A stretch of 8,110 nt of DNA from Anaerolineales bacterium UBA6663 (GCA_002455335.1 DKKP01000169.1:1-8110), one strand, 5' to 3'. Shown: positions 1-5,803, counted from the stretch's first letter. Made by a program: numbers and translations. Notes: generated by a model from the letters alone, not told the origin.

Positions 1-199
1 ATCATAGGGTTCTCGCTCCTCGGCTTGATTGAGACGTTGAGTCACACGTCGGTTCGCGTGTTTGTTGGTTACGCTCAGGCCATAGGCATTCTCCTCCTTC
101 GCGGTGGTGGGTTACCGCTCGGCCGGTAAGGGCGCACGTCCGCGCACCTCACGAAACTGTCTGCTGGCGATCGCTTTGCCAACAAACATCGACCGCCCT
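1..199. other. Left-edge region without a secure gene
   Basis: This stretch follows the last operon gene. It holds the strong Shine-Dalgarno described separately, a 25-codon minus-strand frame (189-112, MFVGKAIASRQF...) behind AAGGGCGG, and a 10-bp inverted repeat (59-68 with 179-188). A GAGGAG sequence (22-16) is followed by a minus-strand ATG at 5-3 that could begin a gene beyond the window. On the plus strand, frame 1 is open from base 1 to a TAA at 127-129 and could be the tail of a converging gene. These readings conflict, and none is convincing. No clear intrinsic terminator is visible. Confidence 0.3.
84..100 (-). promoter_or_regulatory. Very strong Shine-Dalgarno with no long frame behind it
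   Basis: On the minus strand GAAGGAGGAG (100-91) is the best ribosome-binding sequence in the window. It is followed by ATG at 90 (3-base spacing from AGGAGG-AGA) and ATG at 84 (well spaced). Both are in the same frame and stop after four and two codons (MPMA, then TGA). The adjacent frame is open from here to the window edge (from NAYGLSVTNK) but lacks a usual start codon. It may mark a short leader peptide, a gene broken by one base, or a chance purine run. Confidence 0.35.
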
Positions 200-382
200 T
201 CACAAACGACTTCGCCGCACCAGAACAGCGATCACGCCGATAAACACCAGGCCGATGACCAACGTGATCACCGACACGACCCGCTCGGCGCTGTCGGGTC
301 TGGTCAGGAACGCAAGCACCGCCGAGGTCAATGTGAGCATCACGGCGATGCGAAACCAGGCCTGCCCGGCCTCAGGGTTCAT
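200..382 (-). CDS. Small two-helix membrane protein, 60 residues, unknown function
   Basis: A small protein I do not recognise. The ATG at 382 overlaps the last 11 bases of the DppF gene in another frame, the kind of coupling seen throughout this operon, and a GGCGCAGG stretch upstream could serve as a ribosome site. Two hydrophobic segments are visible, about residues 9-27 (WFRIAVMLTLTSAVLAFLT) and 35-55 (VVSVITLVIGLVFIGVIAVL). They are separated by a short polar turn, RPDSAER, and followed by a basic tail, RRSRL. The positive-inside rule places both ends in the cytoplasm. The frame extends further upstream, but that part is antisense-like, Arg/Cys-rich and lies inside the ATPase gene. It could be an accessory subunit of the importer or an unrelated membrane protein. 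Being a real gene is supported by overlap, hydrophobic pattern and position, not by homology. Confidence 0.65.
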   Translation of the reverse strand: MNPEAGQAWFRIAVMLTLTSAVLAFLTRPDSAERVVSVITLVIGLVFIGVIAVLVRRSRL

Positions 383-1358
383 GGGCCTGCGCCAGATGAC
401 AGGCGACGTCGCTGCCCCACCCGGCGCGCTTGAGCGCCGGCACCTCGCGCGCGCAGACCTCGCCCGCGAAGGCCGGGCAGCGCGGATGGAAGGTGCAACC
501 GGTCGGCAGACGCAGCAGGCTGGGCACATCGGTGCTGCGCAGGGCGATTCGCGGCTTGGCCCGGGTCACGTCCGGGTCGGCCTCCGGGATCGCCGACAGC
601 AACACCTGGGTATAGGGATGCTGGGGATGACCGACCACCTGTCGCGCCGGGCCGATCTCGACCAGCCGGCCGAGATACATCACGCCGATGCGGCCCTCCC
701 AGGCGAAATACTTGGCGAGCGCGAGGTCGTGCGTGATCAGCAACACCCCGACGCCCATCTCGTCCTTCAGCCGCGTGAACATCTTCAACAGGCTGATGCG
801 GATCGAGACATCGACCATCGATACCGCTTCGTCGGCCACGATGAAGGCGGGGTTGACGGTCAACGCGCGCGCCACAGAGACGCGCTGACGCTGGCCGCCG
901 CTGAGTTGATGCGGATACTTGTCGAGATAATCGTCCGGCGGCGTCAGGTCCACGATCTCGAGCAGCTCCCGCATACGCTTGCGCGTTTCGGCCTCGCCGC
1001 GGGTGAAGCGATGGTGTTGCAGCGGCGCCGCCAGGATGTCGGCGATGGTCTGCACGGGGTTGAGCGAGGCGTACGGGTCCTGATGCACCATCTGCACGCC
1101 GAGCCGATACGACTTACGCTCGGCCGGCGCCAGCGCCGCGATATCCTGGCCGCGAAACAGGATCCGGCCGTACGAGACGGGCAGCAGGCCCGCGATCATC
1201 TTGCCCGTGGTGGTCTTGCCGCAGCCCGACTCACCGACCAGGCACAACACCTCGCCGGCCGGGATCTCCAGATTGACGTCGTTGACGGCCGTGATGGTCT
1301 GGCCCTTGACGTCAAAGGTCCGCTGAACGTGCTCGAGCGTGATGAGGGGTTCGGACAT
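372..1358 (-). CDS. Peptide-type ABC transporter ATP-binding protein, DppF/OppF family
   Basis: A 328-residue second ATPase of the importer. Motifs: Walker A GESGCGKT (42-49), Q-loop Gln93 in MVHQDPYASLNP (the QDP form typical of DppF), signature LSGGQRQRV (152-160), Walker B FIVADEA (172-178) with Glu177, and H-loop His210 in LLITHDLAL. Two details differ from the usual form: the proline after the catalytic Glu is Ala, and the D-loop is SMVD rather than SALD. The segment AKYFAWEGRIGVMYLG replaces the shorter DRVAVMYLG linker. The C-terminal domain has LPTGCTFHPRCP and cysteines C288, C294, C302 and C320. It starts 6 bases after the DppD stop, and its last 11 bases overlap the small membrane-protein gene. 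It probably pairs with the preceding ATPase. Confidence 0.96.
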   Translation of the reverse strand: MSEPLITLEHVQRTFDVKGQTITAVNDVNLEIPAGEVLCLVGESGCGKTTTGKMIAGLLPVSYGRILFRGQDIAALAPAERKSYRLGVQMVHQDPYASLNPVQTIADILAAPLQHHRFTRGEAETRKRMRELLEIVDLTPPDDYLDKYPHQLSGGQRQRVSVARALTVNPAFIVADEAVSMVDVSIRISLLKMFTRLKDEMGVGVLLITHDLALAKYFAWEGRIGVMYLGRLVEIGPARQVVGHPQHPYTQVLLSAIPEADPDVTRAKPRIALRSTDVPSLLRLPTGCTFHPRCPAFAGEVCAREVPALKRAGWGSDVACHLAQAHEP

Positions 1359-1364
1359 CGTCGG

Positions 1365-2408
1365 CTACTTGACCTGAAAGGATTTCAAGACATCTCGGGC
1401 GTCGGGCCAGCGCCAGCAGGCCACCTGGTGCCCGGGGGCGGCCTCGGTCTGATCCATCTCGTCGCTCCGGCAGCGCGCGTCGGCCAGCGGACAACGCGGG
1501 TGGAACTTGCAGCCGGTCGGCAGGTCGATCAGATCCGGCGGCGATCCTGGCACCGAGGTCAGATCCTCTTTGTCGCCGGCGAGCGTCGGCACGGCCTTGA
1601 TCAGGCCGATCGTGTACGGGTGATACGGGTTCTGGAAGATGGTGCGCACATCGCCGATCTCGATGATCCGGCCCGCGTACATGGTCGCCACCCGGTCGGC
1701 CAGCTCGGCCGCCAGCGCCAGGTCGTGTGAGATGAAGAGCATCGAGAAGCCGAGCTGGGATCTGAGCTCCTTGAGGACGTCCATGATGCTGCGCTGCGTG
1801 AGGATGTCGAGCGCCGTGGTCGGCTCGTCGAGGATCAGCAGCTGCGGCTCGAGGAGCAAGGCCAATGCGATCAGCACGCGTTGGCGCATCCCACCCGAGA
1901 GCTCATGCGGGAAGGAGCGCCAGACCCGCTCGGGGTCGAGCCGCACCCGCGACAGCAGATCCATCGAGCGCTCGCGAAGCGCGTTTGACTGGCCCGACGC
2001 TGAGAGATAGCCGTGGGCCCGGGCCGTATCCGCGAAGTGCTCGGAGATACGCAGGACCGGGTTAAGGGCGTTGAGCGCCGATTGGAAGACCATGGCGCAC
2101 TCGCCCCACCGGAAGCGGCGCAGGGCGTCGCCCTTGAGCCCAAGCACCTCGATCTCACGTGCTGTCGCGTCGGAGCCGTTCGCCGGGCGATGATAAGTCG
2201 CGCTGCCATCGACGATCCGGGCGGTGGCCGGCAACAGGTGCATGAGGCCCAGCCCGACCGTGGTCTTGCCTGAGCCGCTCTCGCCGATCAAGGCCAGCGC
2301 CTCGCCGCGTTCGATGTCGAAGGAGATACCGCGCACCGCCTGAACCTGGCCGCGCCGGGCGCGATAGGCGATGGAGAGATCGCGGACCGATAACGTGGGT
2401 CGAGCCAT
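1365..2408 (-). CDS. Peptide-type ABC transporter ATP-binding protein, DppD/OppD family
   Basis: A 347-residue ATPase on the cytoplasmic face of the importer. All nucleotide-binding motifs are intact: Walker A GESGSGKT (42-49), Q-loop Gln109 in MVFQSALNALNP, signature LSGGM (170-174), Walker B LLILDEP (190-196) with catalytic Glu195, and H-loop His228. After the ATPase core comes the oligopeptide-transporter C-terminal domain with HPYTIGLIKAVP, PGSPPDLIDLPTGC and the cysteine set C300, C306, C313 and C331. This pattern is associated with an iron-sulfur cluster in some Dpp/Opp ATPases. The start at 2408 (MARPTLSVRDLSIAYRA) is the only good choice, with a weak ribosome site. It follows the second DppC gene by 31 bases and is 6 bases from the next ATPase, so the two should form a heterodimer serving the adjacent permeases. 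Confidence 0.96.
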   Translation of the reverse strand: MARPTLSVRDLSIAYRARRGQVQAVRGISFDIERGEALALIGESGSGKTTVGLGLMHLLPATARIVDGSATYHRPANGSDATAREIEVLGLKGDALRRFRWGECAMVFQSALNALNPVLRISEHFADTARAHGYLSASGQSNALRERSMDLLSRVRLDPERVWRSFPHELSGGMRQRVLIALALLLEPQLLILDEPTTALDILTQRSIMDVLKELRSQLGFSMLFISHDLALAAELADRVATMYAGRIIEIGDVRTIFQNPYHPYTIGLIKAVPTLAGDKEDLTSVPGSPPDLIDLPTGCKFHPRCPLADARCRSDEMDQTEAAPGHQVACWRWPDARDVLKSFQVK

Positions 2409-2439
2409 AGGGTTTTCTCGTCCGTTGAGCGCGGGCGTG

Positions 2440-3327
2440 CTATACGCTTGTGCGCAGACGCGGATTGAATACCTCGTCCAGCGACCGGGCGAAAGACACC
2501 AGGGCCAGCTGAAAGATCACGATCGCGGCCATCGGCGCCAGGATGCTCCAGGCCGCCTGCGGGTTGAACAACACGCCGCGGCGCTCGGCCGCGCTGATCA
2601 TCACGCCCCAGTTGGCGCTCGAGTACGGCACGATGCCCAGGAAGACCAGGCCGGTCTGCTGGTAGATGGCGTGGGTCATGGCGAAGATCGTCGAGATCGC
2701 GACGAACGACATCATGTTGGGCAGCAGCTCGCGAAAGATGATCCGCGGCGTCCCGAGGTCGAGCATGACAGCGGCCTCGACGTAGTCGCGGTTCTTCAGC
2801 GACAGCACCTGGCTGCGCACCTGTCGCGCCAGGGCTGGCCATTCGAGCACGGCCATCAACACCGACAGCGTGACCACGTCTTTGAGCGCCAACACGGTTG
2901 CCAGTACGGCCAACAGCGGGAACTTGGGGATGGTCAGCCAGATGTTGACCAGCTCCATCAACAGGCTATCCACCCAGCCCCCGACAAAGGCGCTGAACGA
3001 GCCGACGACGACCGCGATCAGCATCGAGAGCACCCCGGTGATCACGGCGATCAGCACGATGTCCTTGCCGCCGTTGATGATCTTGCGCAGGTTGTCCTGC
3101 CCCTGGAAGTCGGTGCCCAGCCAGTGCTGGGCCGAGGCGCCCTGGTTGATCTCGGTCACGTTGGCCGAGGTCTCGGGCGGCCAGATAAACGGCCCGACGA
3201 ACGAGAGCAGGACGATCAGGACGATCAGGATGAAGCCAAACAGCCCCATCTTGTTGCGGCTGAGGATCTTCAGGGTTTTGACGCTCTCGCGCCAGAGCCC
3301 ACTCAAGAAATCTCCGATGGCTTGCAT
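2440..3327 (-). CDS. Peptide-type ABC transporter permease, DppC/OppC family (second pair)
   Basis: A 295-residue partner of the preceding permease; the stop of that gene and this ATG are separated by a single base (TAA-C-ATG). The start at 3327 (MQAIGDFLSGLWRES) is chosen over an ATG at 3375. It follows a purine-rich GGGGGGAC ribosome-site-like stretch and gives the usual N-terminus. Landmarks: helix 1 NKMGLFGFILIVLIVLLSFV (about 26-45), then QHWLGTDFQGQDN, where the canonical GTD-x-x-GRD motif has become GTDFQGQD, so the Arg is replaced by Gln. After further helices the EAA loop reads RDYVEAAVMLDLGTP ... ELLPNMMS, still suited to ATPase docking. The C-terminus ARSLDEVFNPRLR is standard. It is 31 bases ahead of the DppD-type ATPase gene. 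The changed motif suggests a divergent subfamily rather than damage, because the frame is intact. Confidence 0.94.
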   Translation of the reverse strand: MQAIGDFLSGLWRESVKTLKILSRNKMGLFGFILIVLIVLLSFVGPFIWPPETSANVTEINQGASAQHWLGTDFQGQDNLRKIINGGKDIVLIAVITGVLSMLIAVVVGSFSAFVGGWVDSLLMELVNIWLTIPKFPLLAVLATVLALKDVVTLSVLMAVLEWPALARQVRSQVLSLKNRDYVEAAVMLDLGTPRIIFRELLPNMMSFVAISTIFAMTHAIYQQTGLVFLGIVPYSSANWGVMISAAERRGVLFNPQAAWSILAPMAAIVIFQLALVSFARSLDEVFNPRLRTSV

Positions 3328-3328
3328 G

Positions 3329-4402
3329 TTAGTTGTCCCCCCCGGCGATCCGCACGCGCGGATCGAGCCAGCCATACAGGTAGTCGGCCAGGAGGTTCGA
3401 GACGACCACCGAAGCCGTGATGATCAGGAACACGCCCTGCATCACAGGGTAGTCGCGTTCAGAGATCGAGCGGGCCAGCAGGAAGCCCACGCCGCGATAG
3501 GTGAACAGCGTCTCCAGGAGCACCGAGCCGCCGACGATGAAGCCCACCGAGATCGCCAGACGGGTGAAGAGCGGCAGCGTGGCATTACGCCCCACGTAGG
3601 CCGTGAGGATGCGCCCATCGGTCAGGCCACGCGCGCGAGCCACCGTGACGTAGTCCTCGCCCAGCGTCGCGACCGTGTTGCTCTTCATCTGCAGCATCCA
3701 TGAACCGATCGACGAGAGCACATAGACCAGGAGCAAGACGCGCACATGCATGAAGATGTCGGCCAGGAACTCGAGCGTGAACGCCGGCTTGATCCCGGGC
3801 GACATGGCGCCGCGCATCTCCATGATCGGCACCCACTTCCAGGTGATCCCAAAGAGCAGGATCGCCAGCAGGCCGATCAGGTAGGGTGAGATCGCGTCAA
3901 GCGTGGCTGCGATGTTGCTCAACAGATGGTCGATCCAGGTATCGCGGCGATAGGCCATGATCGCGCCCAACGCGACGCCCAACACGAAGGTGATCAGCAG
4001 CGCCAGGCCGACGCTGAACAATGTCCATGGCAGCACCTGGGCGATCATGTCGCTCACCCCCAGGCCCGCTGATTTGTACGAGGAGCCCAGGTCGCCGCGC
4101 ACCACGTTTCCCAGGTAGTCGAGGTATTGAACCGGCAGGGGCTTGTCGAGGTCGATGTTCATCAAGGCCGCTGCCTGATTTCGGGCATCCTCGGGTGAGA
4201 CGCCCTGGGTCGTCAGTTCCTGGATCAGGACGTCGACGGCGTTGCCCGGCATCGCCCGGATCACGAAGAACGTGATGCTGGTCACGAGCCAGATGCTGAA
4301 CAGGGCCTTGGCCAGCCGGCGGAGCAAGAAGCTCGACGCGATCTTCCGAATGACGCCGAGGGCGGCGGGCTCTGTCGGCGTAGAGGTCGTGATCGTGGCC
4401 AT
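3329..4402 (-). CDS. Peptide-type ABC transporter permease, DppB/OppB family (second pair)
   Basis: A 357-residue channel subunit, clearly distinct from the other DppB-type protein in the window and about 40 residues longer. The ATG at 4402 gives a Thr/Pro-rich cytoplasmic tail of roughly 20-25 residues ahead of the normal start SFLLRRLAKALFSIWLVTSI. The longer open frame upstream is Arg-rich, runs antisense-like through namZ, and is rejected. Family landmarks: RAMPGNAVD in place of the usual R-x-x-PGDP, GDLGSSYKS before helix 2, the EAA loop (EDYVTVARARGLTDG, then NATLPLFTRL) and C-terminal ERDYPVMQGVFL and LDPRVRIAG. The region from PIMEMRGAMSPG to the next helix is an enlarged extracytoplasmic loop. 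It lies 28 bases after namZ and only one base before the next permease gene. Import of peptides or peptide-like glycans is the expected job. Confidence 0.94.
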   Translation of the reverse strand: MATITTSTPTEPAALGVIRKIASSFLLRRLAKALFSIWLVTSITFFVIRAMPGNAVDVLIQELTTQGVSPEDARNQAAALMNIDLDKPLPVQYLDYLGNVVRGDLGSSYKSAGLGVSDMIAQVLPWTLFSVGLALLITFVLGVALGAIMAYRRDTWIDHLLSNIAATLDAISPYLIGLLAILLFGITWKWVPIMEMRGAMSPGIKPAFTLEFLADIFMHVRVLLLVYVLSSIGSWMLQMKSNTVATLGEDYVTVARARGLTDGRILTAYVGRNATLPLFTRLAISVGFIVGGSVLLETLFTYRGVGFLLARSISERDYPVMQGVFLIITASVVVSNLLADYLYGWLDPRVRIAGGDN

Positions 4403-4430
4403 AGTGAGATGGTTTCTCGATGAACGCGTC

Positions 4431-5564
4431 TCAGTGATAGAGCAAATATTCGGCACGAGCGTCGGCGAATGCCGTCTCGGCCTCGGCCCAACTCGCCGCG
4501 ATCGCCTCAGCCGACCAACCGGCCTCCAAAGCCAGACGGGCATCCGGCCCGCCCAGCAGACGATCGAAGTGTGCGTTCCACGCCACGCGACCCGGGTGCA
4601 GCGCACGTACTGCCGCGATCACGTGCAGCCCAAGACGCACCGGGCGCAGCGCAGCGCGATCGATCACATGCACCTGGACCCCGTCGCAGAGCTGGCCCGC
4701 AAAGCGATCGGTCGTCGGCGCGAAACGCGTCGGGCGGAAGCGAACGCCCGGAAGTTCACGCGCGTTCAGCGCCTCGGTCAGGGCTTCGCCATCGACCCAG
4801 GGCGCGCCACAGATCTCGAACGGCAGGGCCGTGCCGCGCCCAACCGAGAGGTTCGTGCCCTCGAGCAGGCACATCCCCGGGTAAACGACAGCCGTCGACA
4901 GATGCGGCACGTTGGGCGAGGTCGGCGCCCAGGGCAAGCCGGTTTCGTCGAACCACTGCGCGCGACGCCACTGCTCGAGCGCGACGACCGTGAGATCGGT
5001 CTGCAGTGCGAAGTGGGCATTGAAGAAACGCGCCAGCTCGCCCAGCGTCAACCCATGCCGAATCGGGATCGGCGCAATGCCCACGAACGACTCATGTCCC
5101 GGCGCGACAAGCGGGCCCTCGACGCTGACGCCGTTGATGGGGTTCGGCCGATCGAGCACCCACACGGGCAGGCCGGCCCGGCCTGCCGCGCGCAGCACGT
5201 AGAACAGCGTGCTGGCGTAGGTATAGAAGCGCGCGCCTACGTCTTGCATATCGAAGATGAGCGCATCCACTTCGGCCAGCATCCCGGCTGTCGGCTCATG
5301 GCCGTCGCCGTACAGGCTGTAGACGGTCACCGCGGCCCGCTCGTCATGCGCATGCGTGACCCGCACCCCATCCGCGGCCGCGCCGCTCCAGCCATGCTCG
5401 GGGCCGAAGACCGTCGTGACCTTGAGCCCGCTCAACCGCAGCGCCGCCAGGGCATGCGTGCAATCCGGCAGGATCGCGGCCGGATGCGCCACGAGGCCGA
5501 TGCGCTTGCCGCGCAATTCCGCAAAGGGCTCGCGGAGGAGCCGTGCCAGGCCGGTCAATGTCAT
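4431..5564 (-). CDS. namZ: NamZ/DUF1343-family exo-beta-N-acetylmuramidase
   Basis: A 377-residue protein of the DUF1343 family, whose characterised member NamZ (formerly YbbC) of Bacillus subtilis removes MurNAc from the non-reducing end of peptidoglycan fragments. Visible family motifs in order: GKRIGLVAHPAA (19-30), TVFGPEHGW (51-59, with a conserved Glu likely to be catalytic), VYSLYG (81-86), DMQDVGARFYTY (105-116), DRPNPING (138-145), SPNVP (216-220) and EGTNLSVGRGT (235-245). The C-terminal part carries the usual small second domain and ends AEYLLYH. The start at 5564 places the first domain strand about 20 residues in, as expected for a mature enzyme. No signal peptide or lipobox is visible, although B. 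subtilis NamZ is secreted, so a cytoplasmic site is inferred. No strong ribosome site precedes the ATG. It is the first gene of the operon, 28 bases ahead of the permease gene. Family certain, precise substrate inferred. Confidence 0.9.
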   Translation of the reverse strand: MTLTGLARLLREPFAELRGKRIGLVAHPAAILPDCTHALAALRLSGLKVTTVFGPEHGWSGAAADGVRVTHAHDERAAVTVYSLYGDGHEPTAGMLAEVDALIFDMQDVGARFYTYASTLFYVLRAAGRAGLPVWVLDRPNPINGVSVEGPLVAPGHESFVGIAPIPIRHGLTLGELARFFNAHFALQTDLTVVALEQWRRAQWFDETGLPWAPTSPNVPHLSTAVVYPGMCLLEGTNLSVGRGTALPFEICGAPWVDGEALTEALNARELPGVRFRPTRFAPTTDRFAGQLCDGVQVHVIDRAALRPVRLGLHVIAAVRALHPGRVAWNAHFDRLLGGPDARLALEAGWSAEAIAASWAEAETAFADARAEYLLYH

Positions 5565-5750
5565 GGTGCGTCTGGTTGTCCGACGCCAGTTGGCGATGCA
5601 ACGAACCGCCGATACCGCCTCCGCGGCCCGGCTGCATCTGCCCTCTGGGTTCGATCGTTTTGTGCGCTGGAAACCGCTGCCGTGCCCCAGATCCAGATCA
5701 GGCGGCGTGGGCCGGGCCCAGTGCGCTGACCATGCTGGTATAGACCATAT
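5565..5750 (-). other. Long 5' leader of the namZ operon
   Basis: About 186 bases separate the predicted transcription start from the chosen namZ start codon. No recognisable riboswitch, tRNA or strong terminator is visible. It holds an 11-codon frame (5733-5698, MVSALGPAHAA) without a Shine-Dalgarno sequence, a 4-bp-stem hairpin around 5710-5722, and another 4-bp hairpin (CGCC-AACT-GGCG) about 20 bases before the start codon. An in-frame upstream extension of namZ is open but Arg/Ser-rich and not like the family, so it is treated as non-coding. Confidence 0.4.
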
Positions 5751-5757
5751 AAGACCA
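5736..5757 (-). promoter_or_regulatory. Candidate GntR/HutC-type operator (DasR/NagR-like)
   Basis: The minus-strand palindrome TGGTCTATACCA (5747-5736) fits the HutC-subfamily GntR pattern GT-N-TA-N-AC exactly. It matches 11 of 12 positions of the TGGTCTAGACCA core known for the aminosugar repressors DasR and NagR. A second half-site TGGTCT (5757-5752) lies exactly 10 bp away, on the same face of the helix. Together they begin at the -10 box and cover the predicted transcription start, a classic repressing position. The regulator itself is not encoded in the window. Sequence and position are seen; repressor identity is inferred. Confidence 0.6.
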
Positions 5758-5786
5758 CTATACACACAGACCGATCACCGAGTCAA
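5757..5786 (-). promoter_or_regulatory. Sigma-70-type promoter for the namZ-transporter operon
   Basis: On the minus strand, TTGACT (5786-5781) matches five of six bases of the -35 consensus. After an 18-bp spacer, TATAGT (5762-5757) matches five of six bases of the -10 consensus. The predicted start is an A near 5750. The location fits: it is the only sizeable gap between genes (228 bases), just after one operon and before the next. The start point is a prediction; the spacer is one base longer than optimal. Confidence 0.65.
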
Positions 5787-5803
5787 GCGGCGTCAGACGC
5801 CGC
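5787..5803 (-). terminator. Hairpin at the end of the acetyltransferase operon
   Basis: A perfect 7-bp GC-rich inverted repeat (GCGGCGT / ACGCCGC) with a 3-base loop spans the acetyltransferase stop codon, which lies across loop and stem. No U-run follows on the minus strand (next bases TTGACTCGG), so it is not a textbook intrinsic terminator. It could be a weak or Rho-assisted terminator, or an mRNA 3'-end stabiliser. It sits directly against the -35 box of the next promoter, which fits a boundary between two transcription units. Confidence 0.4.

Noticed and set aside
1..129. Plus-strand frame 1 open to a TAA at 127-129, possible tail of a converging gene
   Set aside because: Only 42 codons are visible, and hydrophobic composition is expected for the antisense of a charged sequence. 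It conflicts with the strong minus-strand ribosome site, so it is not called as a gene.
167..174. GCGATCGC octamer, also seen near 4497 and 6529
   Set aside because: It resembles the cyanobacterial HIP1 core, but three copies in 8 kb of GC-rich DNA is far below HIP1 density and two lie within coding regions.
112..189. 25-codon minus-strand frame MFVGKAIASRQF...
   Set aside because: It has a fair ribosome-like sequence, but the length is too short to distinguish from chance and there is no recognisable feature.
255..1730. 491-codon plus-strand open frame
   Set aside because: It lies antisense to both ATPase genes, which have complete conserved motifs. Its product is Arg/Gln/His-rich and without recognisable domains, as expected for a shadow frame in GC-rich DNA.
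3210..3227. Tandem 9-base repeat GGACGATCA x2
   Set aside because: It lies inside a permease helix and encodes a repeated Ile-Val-Leu pattern; it is explained by codon use in a hydrophobic segment.
2371..3420. 349-codon plus-strand open frame
   Set aside because: It is the antisense shadow of the second DppC-type permease, very rich in Asp, Gln, His and Arg, with no motif.
4403..4606. N-terminal extension of the second DppB-type protein
   Set aside because: It overlaps the 3' end of namZ out of frame, is Arg/Trp-rich, and would place non-membrane sequence before a normal permease start.
5710..5722. TGGGCCGGGCCCA near-palindrome in the namZ leader
   Set aside because: As RNA it can form only a 4-bp stem with a 5-base loop, and there is no U-run, so it is not a credible terminator.
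4242..5729. 495-codon plus-strand open frame
   Set aside because: It is the antisense of namZ and the start of the second DppB gene. namZ shows the full DUF1343 motif set, so this frame is not coding.
5565..5765. 67-residue N-terminal extension of NamZ to an ATG at 5765
   Set aside because: It would start upstream of the predicted transcription start, is Arg/Ser-rich, has no signal-peptide character, and is not part of the family domain.
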